From the NCBI RefSeq assembly GCF_051020975.1, contig NC_135041.1, forward strand, positions 9,994,256 to 10,058,255: a stretch of DNA of 64,000 nt. The letters are read 5' to 3'. The DNA is from Osmia lignaria lignaria (taxonomy: Eukaryota > Arthropoda > Insecta > Hymenoptera > Megachilidae). The notes below the pieces were generated by a model that saw only the letters and a program-made list of their open reading frames with translations, did no database searches and had not been told where the DNA came from. A program made the translations under genes and the position numbers. Shown piece after piece: positions 25,345 to 36,204 of the stretch (position 1 is its first letter; every line of letters begins with the position of its first letter).

Positions 25345-26545
25345 ATGTTATAAATAATGTTTCACTTAATGATCAAGCGTATAGTTCATGTCCACGATAT
25401 TACATTCAAATCTCTGCTGTAGATCATAAATATCATTAACCGAAAATGAAACTATAGGAACATTTTTTCATATCTGCATTTTTTGTATCCTCGAATTTGA
25501 GTCTTTCGTAGGTTTCTTCTGTGATACGTGCTATTAATCGAACATATTTTACAATACCACGTAACATGAAATATGTAATATAGTTTCTTTACAAACGTTT
25601 GTGACAATATCGGTATACAAGACACAATGGCAGTACAAATCGAGAAAAAAAAAATCATTCTACACTTAAGATTTTTGCAAAATCTCTTATGGGATGAAAG
25701 TTCGAAGAAATATTGAAAAAACGAAAAAATAACAATTTAAGGAAGACAAATACAAGATAGTATTGTCTAAGAACATCTATCAGTGTTCATGTGTACATTT
25801 ATCATACCATGCATTTATAGATGAACACATTTTAAACCTAACGATTTCTTATATTTAGTGTTTTAATAAATATTCCTCAAAATCATTACGCTTTGTGCAA
25901 TTTCAGACCAACATGCATAGAACATCAACGCATAGCATTAGAAACAAAATCTTCCTATCGTTCTTTTTTACGATTAGTTCCGTTGTGTAGGAAATATAAA
26001 TAGTAAAAAATTATTTCTTTTCCTTTTTTTTATTATTTTACACATAGTATTCTTTATACATACTACGTATGTTTTATTGTAAAACACATTATCTAAGAGA
26101 TTAAAGAAAAAAAAAAAGGTATCGAGATCTTTTACCATACTTTAAAAGTGACCACATAACGTACGTTTCTTTTGTAAATAACACCTCATTCCAGATATAC
26201 AATAAACATCTTACTTTAAAAACTTGGTGATTTTTAATATCAGCTACAACAAAAACATGAAACTAAAACCGTACCGATCTCTGTTCGAGATCAATGATAT
26301 TCTATTGTTCCATCGATCATTTAAAGGGCACAACCGTGCCCTTCCGAAAGTAGGGCACCACTCCTACGTTTCATTTTATATTCGTCAAAGTTCTCACCCG
26401 TACCTTATCCACCTGTAGTAAAGAGATAAACTCGCGTTATCACAATATAACTGATATCAGTATCGTTATCACGCTTCGTTACCTGAAATCAAGCTCAGTT
26501 TCTTCCAGTACAATAGAGAAATCGGTTCGTTTACCCTAATAAAAA
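25345..26545 (+). other. 3' UTR / intergenic spacer before mesh
   Basis: AT-rich sequence between two genes on the same strand, with several A and T homopolymer runs. It probably holds the long 3' UTR of the deadenylase and the mesh promoter and 5' leader. No further gene is seen and no TATA box is convincing. Confidence 0.5.
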
Positions 26546-29500
26546 ATGCGAAACAAGTTACGTCCTGATCGCGTTTCCGGTTTTGCAAAATCGATTCTCG
26601 TCGGTTGTTTTCTCTTATCCATATTAATTGTACGAATATCGGCTCAAATCGACAACGAGACATTCGAAAACGCGTTTGGATTGGACGAGACTGAATTCCC
26701 GGATAATCAAGAATCGATCTATACAGGAAGTAACACAGATGATGAAAAGGTGGAAGCACAAAATCCATTGTCGGAAGTGGAAAATCTGAACGGCGGCGAG
26801 GGTGGCAATAATGAGGACGATGTAAAGGAGGTAAATGGGGATGTTCCAGCTAATGTGAATGAAAATTCAGGTCAAGAAAATAATGCTAAAAAAGAAATTA
26901 GCGTTTCTCATGGTATATCTGGTAAAATGGCCGGGGGAAAAAGTGAAAAATATGTGAGATACGGTGAGTGTTTCGATATCAATGGGCGTGACCACTATTT
27001 TTTCTATTTCATTGCACGTTGAATCATCATTCGTTCAATTGAAAATCGATGGTTATATTATTCATTGAAGTTAATTTGAAGATTCCCGTACCCCTCTTTT
27101 TTTTGGAATTGGTTTGATCTTGGATAATAAACGTACATCGTACAATCGTGTTATTTTGTTATACGGCCTAACTAATGGATTTGATCTTATCTTCCATTAT
27201 CAGTTACTCACCGTAACGTGAATCGGAGATGAATCACTGGATTTTGTATCGCCACGACTTTCGTAATTACGGTGTACTTCAATCTTCCTCTTGCACTTGA
27301 TATCATGACTAAAATTATTTCGCTTGTCTTTTATGAATCGTCCTTTTATATCATTAATTTGTGAAAACGTATTTCGTTGATCTTCGATCCTCGAATGATA
27401 TTTATATTTCTAAAAAGTACAATCACGCTATTACACCAAGTGAATACCTACCCAAAACGCTGTAATATAACAATGAATAACAATCAGTACCATTACGGCA
27501 TTTAAATTTTAATATTTCAATTTAACAAGAAATGAATGGTTAACAATGAAAACCGTATTAATGAGTTGATGAAAAGTTAAATTAAACATTTAAACATGGA
27601 ACGTCATGTACCCCTTTTACACAAAAAACAAATTTTCTACCTGATACATTTTAATATCATTCTATTGCATTGTTACACTTGCATATATCATTCTGCAGAA
27701 GAAAATATTGGAATTTACGTGTTTTTCTAGATTCCGATTTACCGGAAGCGGATCGATACGCTCCTCGTTCGGATGATTCAGTTCTTGATTACGTTTTAAC
27801 GGAAACCAGGTTAAAAGAAATTCGATCGAAGTTTATGTACTGGTTCTTCGACAAAGGTGGTGACGACGACGAAGGCGATTATCAAAAACAAATTCAATCT
27901 TCCACACCGCAAATACATAAGAACTTCAACTTCCAATTGCCCTTCTATAAATTTAGATATAATTATACCAGGGTACGTTACAAATGATTTTTTCAATTAA
28001 TTTTTCAACAGTGAGGATGGTACAGTAAGAACTTCTATAATAATTTTGTAATAGCATATTAATTTAACACTTTAATGGCAATGAGTATCATAGAATTTAC
28101 GACCTTTGTAATTTTAAGCCTCCACTTATCTCTGAATAGAATTCACTGATAGTATTGTATCGAATAAAGCAAAACACATAATATTCCAGATATCCATGAA
28201 CGGTTTCATAGAATTCAGCGATCCTCCAGTGCACTACACCTACCCCCTCGTGTTTCCCGTTAAAGATTGGCCAAAAAAGAACGATCCCAGCTTCATAGGA
28301 ATGTTCTTCAGCAAGTGTCGTATAGGAAAAATAAGAAAAACCGACATCGATCAAAGAAAACCAGGAGTATACTTTAGGTTATTGAACAAGTTTAACGATT
28401 TGATAAACATATCGTACGTGTAATATTATAATTTCTTTTTAAAAATAAATTTCAGAATGGAGAGGGACTTGGAAAATAGAAAGGATCAATTTGGCGTTGA
28501 GATGCGCGAACGCGTTAAATGGGATATCCGGGAGGGAATTATCGGTACCGAATCCTTTGAACCCAAGCATGCAGTTATAGTTACATGGAAGAACATGTCT
28601 TTCGCTGGTGGTATCGACAATTCCCTTTACAAAACGAACACCTTTCAAATGGTATTAGCCACCGACGAGGTGACTACATACGTGATATTTAATTACTTGG
28701 ACATTCAATGGACCAGTCACACGGAAGCTGGTGGTGACACTACGGGTGGAGAAGGTGGTGTAGCAGCGTTTGTAAGTATCGTCGTTCATTTCTCTCCTCG
28801 CAATCTATACTATATTATTTTGCTATATTTTATTATTTTACCTAGGTCGGTTTCAATGCCGGAAATGGTACAGAAAGATACGAATACAAACCATACTCCC
28901 AGAAGTCGACGATTCGTGATCTACCGGGTAGAGGATGGGCAAATGGTTTTCCAGGTCGTCACATATTCAGGATAGACGAAAAGATAATGCCAGGCACATG
29001 CAACAAAGACATCGGTAATACTGAACGATAAACGTAAACGGAACGACTATTAATCGTTATCGAAATGTTAATTTTTTTCAGCGGGAGCAAATTTAGATCT
29101 CGTGTTCGCGCCTGAGAGCGGGAACATGTTAGGTGGTACCATCGTGAATATCACCGGTCCATGTTTCAACGAGACAGAGATGATTCGATGTATGTTTGAA
29201 ACTGTAGTAGTAACCGGTACTGTGATCGACAAAAATCGTGCGATTTGTGTTCAGCCCTTTGTCAGGGCAGAAGGATACGTTCGATTTGCGATCAGCATTG
29301 GTGACAGTAAAACTTATAACTGGAAAGGGAAATATTTTATCGGTAAGATGATCGCTGGAACTCGAGCAAACGGAATTCTACCGTATTAGAATTTAGATGT
29401 CTGATTCAATTGTACCGATAGAGACACCAGCCACGGCAGCGGAGAAGCTCAAAGTATCAAATACAGTTCACGAGAAGAATCCTGCCACGATAGAAATCAC

Positions 29501-32500
29501 TTGGAAGCCTCACAATTTGACCAACAACTTAAATGCTGGCATACAGATAGCATTATGGGGATACCGTGAGACAAAAACTACCCCAGAATTCGAGTACATT
29601 GACATTTTGGAGGTTCGTGAAAGAAAACCCTATTAAACAATACATGGTAGATAATTTCATGTTTTTAATGATTGTGTGTTGAATCTTAGCAAGGAATCAC
29701 GAATATCGGTTCCTATATTATCCGTCCAGCTTCATTGCGTAACCGCACCAATCGGTACCAACAGGATATGAATTTTGGATTCATCCAGCTGAATTTGACC
29801 GACCCGATGAAACAAACTGGCCTAAATATTACACCGTACGTAAGCTAGGATAAAATAATTATATAAGAAGTTATTTTAATAGAATTGATGAGTAATAAAC
29901 AGAGAAACTTCTGTAGAAATTTGTGGAGTAGACCAATTCCATTGGCCTGGTACTTTGGTCCGCAGTGGGAAAGAATGTACGGATCGGCATGGGCTCAAAA
30001 ACTTTGCGATAAGTGGATAATGAACGATAGATACCTGAAAAATTTCGCGGGCGAGGTGGCCTTGTGCCCGTGTATCGTGGAACATGCATTAACCGATAAA
30101 GGTCGCTTCCTTCCGGATTACGATTGTGACAAGGACTCGAATCTAGATTGCATGTACAATAAACATGCTTATCATTGCGTGAGAACTGGCGCACCTAGGT
30201 AAACGAAGTTTAAACAAAATTTAAATTTTACAGTTGAAAAAAAAATATTTCTCCTTTTGTTATTCTAATTTATTACGATAGTATGGACGGTTCCGAGCAA
30301 CAATGCTGTTACGACCACAAAGGATATCTGATGTTAACGTACGATCAGCAATGGGGTTCCAGGCCGCATCGATCCCATAATTTAGGATATTACCCATGGG
30401 ACGAGGCGAACAAGGTTCCCACCCTTTCACACTGGCACCATGATGTTGCACCATTCTATATGTGCTGTTTATGGCAAGAAGAACACGCTGTTGGTTGCGA
30501 AACGTTCCGATTCGAAAGACGACCGAGTCAAGATTGTATCGCTTATCAGTCTCCAGCGGTGGCAACGGTGTTCGGTGACCCTCATGTCGTTACTTTTGAC
30601 GGTCTTGAGTACACGTTCAATGGAAAAGGGGAATTTGTCCTGGTACGCGTAAATAACATGAAAGATAAACTCGACATTCAAGCCAGGTTCGAACAATTAC
30701 CGAACAACGTATATGGCGAAGTTAAAGCTACTCAGTTGACGTCTATTGCTGGTAATTTATATAATTATAATAAATCTACGTTTGTAAGAGGATTCTATAA
30801 CCATACTTTATTTTTCTTTACACAGCAAGAGGAAACAATTCAGCCACCATTGAAGTTCGTTTGAGACCTAAACACGCTCAGTGGAGGTATCGTCTCGACG
30901 TCTTCGCTAATGAACAACGAGTGTATTTCGACAGACGGGCCCTTAAATTTCAACATTTCAGTGGCGTTGTAGTTTACACGCCTACTTATATTCTAAATCA
31001 AAGCGAAGTGATTATCATGTTCGACACGGGTGCTGGCGTGGAGATTGTAGAAAATGAGGGGTACATGACGGCCAGGGTTTATCTACCTTGGACTTATTTG
31101 GTACGTACGTTCACCCGCAATTTAGGCTACCTTTAATCTAAAAGAAGGCTACGTTGCACCCGAGTACAGATACCGAATCACAATGAATCGTCATGACAAT
31201 GAACATTGTCATTTAACTTACTTTAGAACAAGACTAAAGGACTATTTGGTACATGGAACTTCGACATCACGGACGACCTGACGACTCCTGATGGCAACCA
31301 AGTTTCCGGCACCAATTTGAATCACTTCGAGACCGTTCACAAAGACTTCGGGCTAAACTGGATGCTGGAAGACAAGGAAGATGCGCAGAAAGGAGGAGCT
31401 TTGTTCACTAGAAAATTCGGTAGAACCTCTAGTTATTACTCAAATAGAACTTTCGAAGCTGAATGGAGGAAAACACCGGCGGAAATAATACCATCTAACA
31501 GGTGATCATCGTTCCATTTAAAATCAATGAGAAACATGACGAATTATTTCTTAAAGAAAAGAAAGGAATATTTATCTTATTTTATTTCAGGTCGTACGAC
31601 ATACAACGAGCTATTGATCTTTGCGGAGATTTGTATCAATGCCAATACGATTACGCGTTATCGCTTAATAGAGACTTGGCTCACTTTACGAAAAACTATT
31701 ACAATACGTACACTCAAATTAGAGACCTGAATATGAATCAACGCGGTAAGTAGTATAAAAGCTGTTCATGGTGTATAAACAAAAAACAGCTAATTTAATT
31801 TGCTTTATTAATTTGCATTTATTTTTAATTTGCTAATTTTATTTGCTTATTTGCGTTATTATGTTTTTTATTTTTTAGTTGTATCTTGTGGAGTATTGGA
31901 AACACCACGTTTCGGACGCAAGAGTAACTTCTTCTTTGTACCGGGGACAAAGGTTACTTTTGAATGCAATCAAGATTTCACGTTGATTGGTGATCAACGA
32001 CGTGTGTGCACGCCGGAAGGTCGCTGGAACGTGCCGGAGTACGGATACACAGAGTGTCTACGTAAGTGGATAATCTTTTTAAGACTATTCTTCATTAATT
32101 TTCTTGAAATGAACCATTTCCATTGCGACATTCGTACATCATTACCCTGCTTCTGCATTTGTTCCTCGACATATTTTGTTAATTATCTCAACATCTGCAG
32201 TCATGCATCGAACATGATAATTCATCGGTACATCACGATAATCTTATGCCTCGCTCGGGTAAAAAGGAATAAAGATTGTTTGGTATTACACAAATTTAGG
32301 TCAGATCGAGTATGCCCAGCGTACAGCATGGACAACGATGGGCATTATTTTCGCCGTGTCAATTCCTATAATAGGATGTATCCTGGGTTCATTTTTTTTA
32401 ATACGAAAGAATCAGAAACAGGGAGGTTCCGTGAACTCGTGGCGTTATTCTGAACGCAGTTCCGGTGTTGATAACGAATCTACGTTGCTGAAACAGGCTA

Positions 32501-32751
32501 CACCGTTGAAAACGTACGAAAGACCAATTTCACCAGTTAGCGACACCAGTACTGCAGCCAGTACGGTCAAGAAACCTCACAGTTACGACAAAGTCTATCG
32601 CACACACGAACCATTACCAAACAGACCGAATGTTGATTTCGAGGACAAAGACTGGGACCTTAAAGAACCTAATTCCCCGACCGATTCGGAGAAAAGCATG
32701 ACAGAGTCCATTAGAAAAGCTGGAAGTCCCACGAAAGAGAGCGACGTATAA
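26546..32751 (+). CDS. mesh: Mesh, smooth septate junction transmembrane protein (distal C-terminal form 1)
   Basis: Fifteen exons: 26546-26963, 27731-27972, 28190-28377, 28456-28771, 28846-29014, 29082-29342, 29422-29612, 29690-29835, 29917-30198, 30282-30751, 30826-31100, 31227-31501, 31591-31745, 31879-32061 and 32300-32751. They join without frame errors to 1340 residues. In order: hydrophobic signal segment (about 16-36), Asp/Glu/Asn-rich low-complexity region (40-130), NIDO region (about 190-390), IPT/TIG domain (445-531), AMOP region (from about 645), von Willebrand D domain from about 830, one sushi/CCP domain (1130-1190), membrane segment (about 1204-1227) and a cytoplasmic tail. GDPH at 836-839 is the motif at which relatives are cleaved. 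In Drosophila, Mesh organises midgut and Malpighian-tubule septate junctions together with Ssk and Tsp2A. The last exon can be replaced by the pair at 34384-34700. Confidence 0.95.
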
Positions 32752-32912
32752 AATAATTGGGATAAAGTGTCGTGGTCCAGGGACGAATCCAGAAAACCCC
32801 TGTTTGGAGGGTGAAATATATAAAAGTAGATTCTGAATCTTTTTGTGCACCTTTTGATGTTTTACTTTTGACAGAACTCAGGGAGATCCTAGGAAGAATT
32901 TAACTTACAAGG

Positions 32913-33484
32913 AGAACTACCAAAGTGTTACACTCACTTATTAATGAAACTTTGCGAGCTTGTAGAACTCGTCGAGCTGAACACGCCTATACCCCCTGTT
33001 GGGGGCAGACCGCTAACTGTTTAAAAGATATTAACAATTACAGTCAGTTATTCCTTACATTCTGAAGTATGACAAACTCATACATACAACTCGCAATCTA
33101 GAGATCCACGGTTCAAATCCTTGGTTCCCAACATTTTTTTTTTTTTTTTTAATGACAATTTGTCTCATTTTGAATAACTATTACATAAAAATTATCATAA
33201 AAAAAAAAAAATTATTGGGAACCAAGGATTTGAACCGAGGACCTTCAGATTGCGAATCATGGATCCGCTCCGTGGTTAAACACATGACTCGCAATCTAAA
33301 AGTCCTCGGTTCAAATCCTGGGTTCCCGTTTTTTTTTTATAATGATAATTTTTAGGTAATAGTTATTCAAAAAGAGACAAATTATCATTAAAAAAAAAAA
33401 TGTTGGGAACCAAGGATTTGAACCGTGGATCTCTAGATTGCGAGTCAAGCTTTTTTTAAGTGAGTGTAACACTTGGTTAGTTCT
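32913..33484 (+). mobile_element. foldback element with tRNA-like halves, copy B (complete)
   Basis: The element is bounded by imperfect inverted terminal repeats of about 27 bases: AGAACTACCAAAGTGTTACA at the left and its complement ending TTGGTTAGTTCT at the right. Inside are four tRNA-like 3' segments in the order plus, minus, plus, minus (around 33080-33135, 33208-33255, 33270-33329 and 33403-33450). Each holds the B box GGTTCAAATCC, with a GGTTCCC acceptor-like end and an adjoining T tract. The central pair is nearly a perfect hairpin, and the outer pair is also inverted, so the whole element can fold back on itself. No protein is encoded and I see no clear target-site duplication. It sits between the two alternative mesh 3' ends, in the 3' UTR of one form or the intron of the other. 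Confidence 0.85.
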
Positions 33485-34383
33485 TCGTATTAGAACTTTC
33501 TATCATTGTCTATAAAGAATACTGACTAAGTTCACGTAAGTTTATTTATGATTTTTTCCTGATTTTTTATTTTCATCGTCTCGATTATCCCTGTACTGGA
33601 TTCACCCCTGTCGTGGACCGTCTGTAATCCTTGACAAATCGAAAAATAAAAACTCATACACTTGACATTCTTGACACACCTTCGGGAATTCATCATTTAT
33701 GCATTAAAATTTCTTTGGAAGCATCTCTTCCATGACAAATATTTCGGGTCATAAGTATTCGCGAGCGTACGCTTCAGAATAGAATCGCACATAATCGAAT
33801 ATCATTTGCACGAAAAATGAACTGGACTGATAAAAAGATGAATTAAATTATACGTCAAGCGTGAATAAGTAGATTCCATTTGTATATACATGTACATGCT
33901 ATTTTTGCTGTGGAATAGAAATGTTCTTCATTTACGGAACGATTATTATTAAATATTATACATATCATTAAATCGCAAATGAGCTTCATATTTTTATACA
34001 GTTTAATGCATAATATTAATTTTGAGCGCATTAAAATTCAGTATCAAGTTTTGTAATTATGGCATGATTGTATAAAATACACTTGCTAATTAATGTACAA
34101 ATATAGTTGAATAAACTTTTCTATACCATTTAAATACTCAGGAAATTTCTATTCCACATGCATTTGTAAAATCAATTGCCATAACATTTAGGCATCGATT
34201 TAGAATCACTATAGTGGAATGGAAATTTCCACCAGAAATATTGTCATCATTTTATATTATTTTTATTATCCATAAATCCTTTGTCCTTCCTATTTAAATT
34301 ATTTATAAATCTATCTGATATAAAATCTAGAAAGGGAGAACGCACATTGTGTTTAATATTACATATCTTGTTAAAAATCACAG
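33485..34383 (+). other. mesh 3' UTR / alternative intron
   Basis: AT-rich sequence between the foldback element and the second set of mesh terminal exons. AATAAA at 33645-33650 could end the transcript that uses the 32300-32751 exon, about 900 bases beyond its stop. No other feature is seen. Confidence 0.4.
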
Positions 34384-34700
34384 GTCAACAGGAATATAGT
34401 TCTCGACAGGCGGGTGTTACCACTGGAATAATATTCGCTTGTTTAATTCCGATTCTACTGCTAATAGTTTGTGTGGCAGTTAGAGTTTTGAAGAAACAGA
34501 GAGAACAACGAGAGCAGGAGGAATCTTTGCACAGGTAATAAAATTGGACAATAACTATTATGAGTATTCTTATTTAACATAGTGATAATATTTAAAAATG
34601 ATTTTTTAGAGCAAGGAGTGCAGAACTTCAAAGATTAAGAAAAATTAAAGAAGACGACGAACCAACTACTTATTCCAGTAAAGCAACAGATATCAATTAG
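34384..34700 (+). CDS. mesh: alternative terminal exons of mesh (second membrane anchor and short tail)
   Basis: Exons 34384-34534 and 34610-34700 form a second 3' end of mesh. The first follows a CACAG acceptor and begins with the same two codon bases as the 32300 exon, so both accept the C left by the sushi exon ending at 32061. The two versions start almost alike (Arg-Gln-x-Glu-Tyr), then give different membrane segments and tails. This one has a short basic/acidic tail, rich in Arg, Glu and Gln, of about 55 residues, against about 110 Ser/Pro-rich residues in the other. The resulting protein would have 1270 residues. A downstream AATAAA at 35045 supports a real transcript end. That both ends derive from duplication of one exon is my inference. 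Confidence 0.88.
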
Positions 34701-35044
34701 GTATCATTAGCCCCTCCTTTAAAAAAAAACACTTTTTTTATGACTTGCCTCATGTCATTACACATTATACTTCTATCATTTATCCATTTTAGAATTTAAT
34801 TATATTTATTTTTTAAACAAAGTATTCGTATTAGTTGATAGGGTTACAAATTTAAGTACAATTATTTTTATAATTAGCATAAGTATGTAAAATCACTATA
34901 CAAGATGATGCATTTAATTTAAATTACTTGTTAAAGCAGAGATTGTATAAGACAAAATTGTTAGCTTATTTATGACAGAGAATATCACTTTATATTGACA
35001 ATATGTATATGATTTAATATACAATGTATACAATTTTATACTGC

Positions 35045-35050
35045 AATAAA
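35045..35050 (+). terminator. poly(A) signal for the alternative mesh end
   Basis: AATAAA about 345 bases beyond the TAG at 34698-34700, on the same strand. It is the best placed signal for the isoform ending there. Confidence 0.5.
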
Positions 35051-36204
35051 ATGTATAAAAGAAGTTGTAAAATATGATTTCCTACAATACCAGCGAAAAT
35101 AATTTGCTCGATTTAAAGAAATACAAAACGTCCTTCGAACGATGATCTTTTTAAATTTTTGAAAAACATTTCCGGTTGTTTAATATACGCGGCTAACTTC
35201 AATGAAATAAACATTGCCATCTCGTAACGAAAGTGAATAACTACGTTAAGAGTTACCGACCGTTCGACCACTTCTGTTGCTTTACTCGGACAGAGTAGTA
35301 ATTCTATCACTGCGTTATCCAGTGATTAAACTATTTATGTTAGACTTCCTGCTTCGGAGTGTTTAGAATGCATGCAGTTCGGACGTTGTTCCTGGCTAAT
35401 TGTAATTACGCGAATTTCCTTGCTTTACGACGAACGGGCCGAGATATAACAGCGGTTCATTGAAAGGTAAACGGGTACCGGCGTTCCAATAAATTTCTGT
35501 GCAAAAAAAATTCACGATACTGTATCGTTGATCGTGTTCGAAGTCGGTATTTCAAAGTTGTTACGAGCGATGGATTTAATTGGATGACAGTTGTGGAGAG
35601 AAAAAAGGTTCCGACAGCAGAGGTACGTGTTTGGTGTTCAATTTCATGTCGTAACTTCGATGACAATATTCTTGTTGTTCAAGGTAAGTAGATCGTATTG
35701 CAGCCGATACTTTTTTAACCTATCTTATCTCTTTTGTTTTCGTTCTGTGTCACGTTAGCGCATGTCCAGTTACATGATTGACAAATCATTCAAAATGTAA
35801 GGTGTACTTTGTATACGGATAGAAATAAAAACAAATTATGATAAATTAGAGAAGAGATGACTTTTGTGAGACAAATTAGTAAAAAATAAATTAAATAAAT
35901 TAATAAAGTTAATTGATTTAAATGTAGTGACATTTACAGTAAAGATTCGATGAAAGCGATACGGTCGAGACTGAACTTACGTTTACATCGTGCAGCTCCT
36001 CCTATATTGTTAGAAGTTTGCCGACAGGTGGGGTTTCAAAAATTTGCCCCAGTGGTGGGATTTCTTCGCTTTCATTGAATCTTTATTGTAGTCACCTATA
36101 TTTAAAAAATCTTGTATTCTCTGGTTTGTAGATATCGACCCTTATAGGATAAAGCAAATACGCTAATCATTCAACGAATCGGGAAATATGTCTGTCATAT
36201 TGCA
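35051..36204 (+). other. mesh-LARGE spacer and LARGE 5' untranslated region
   Basis: A strong donor (CAAG followed by GTAAGTAG) at 35684 pairs well with the acceptor TGGTTTGTAG ending at 36131. This implies an untranslated first exon ending at 35683 and a second exon starting at 36132 that contains the LARGE start codon. A short upstream frame begins at ATG 36188, runs twelve codons in another frame and overlaps the start at 36205. No other gene is visible in the spacer. Confidence 0.55.
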
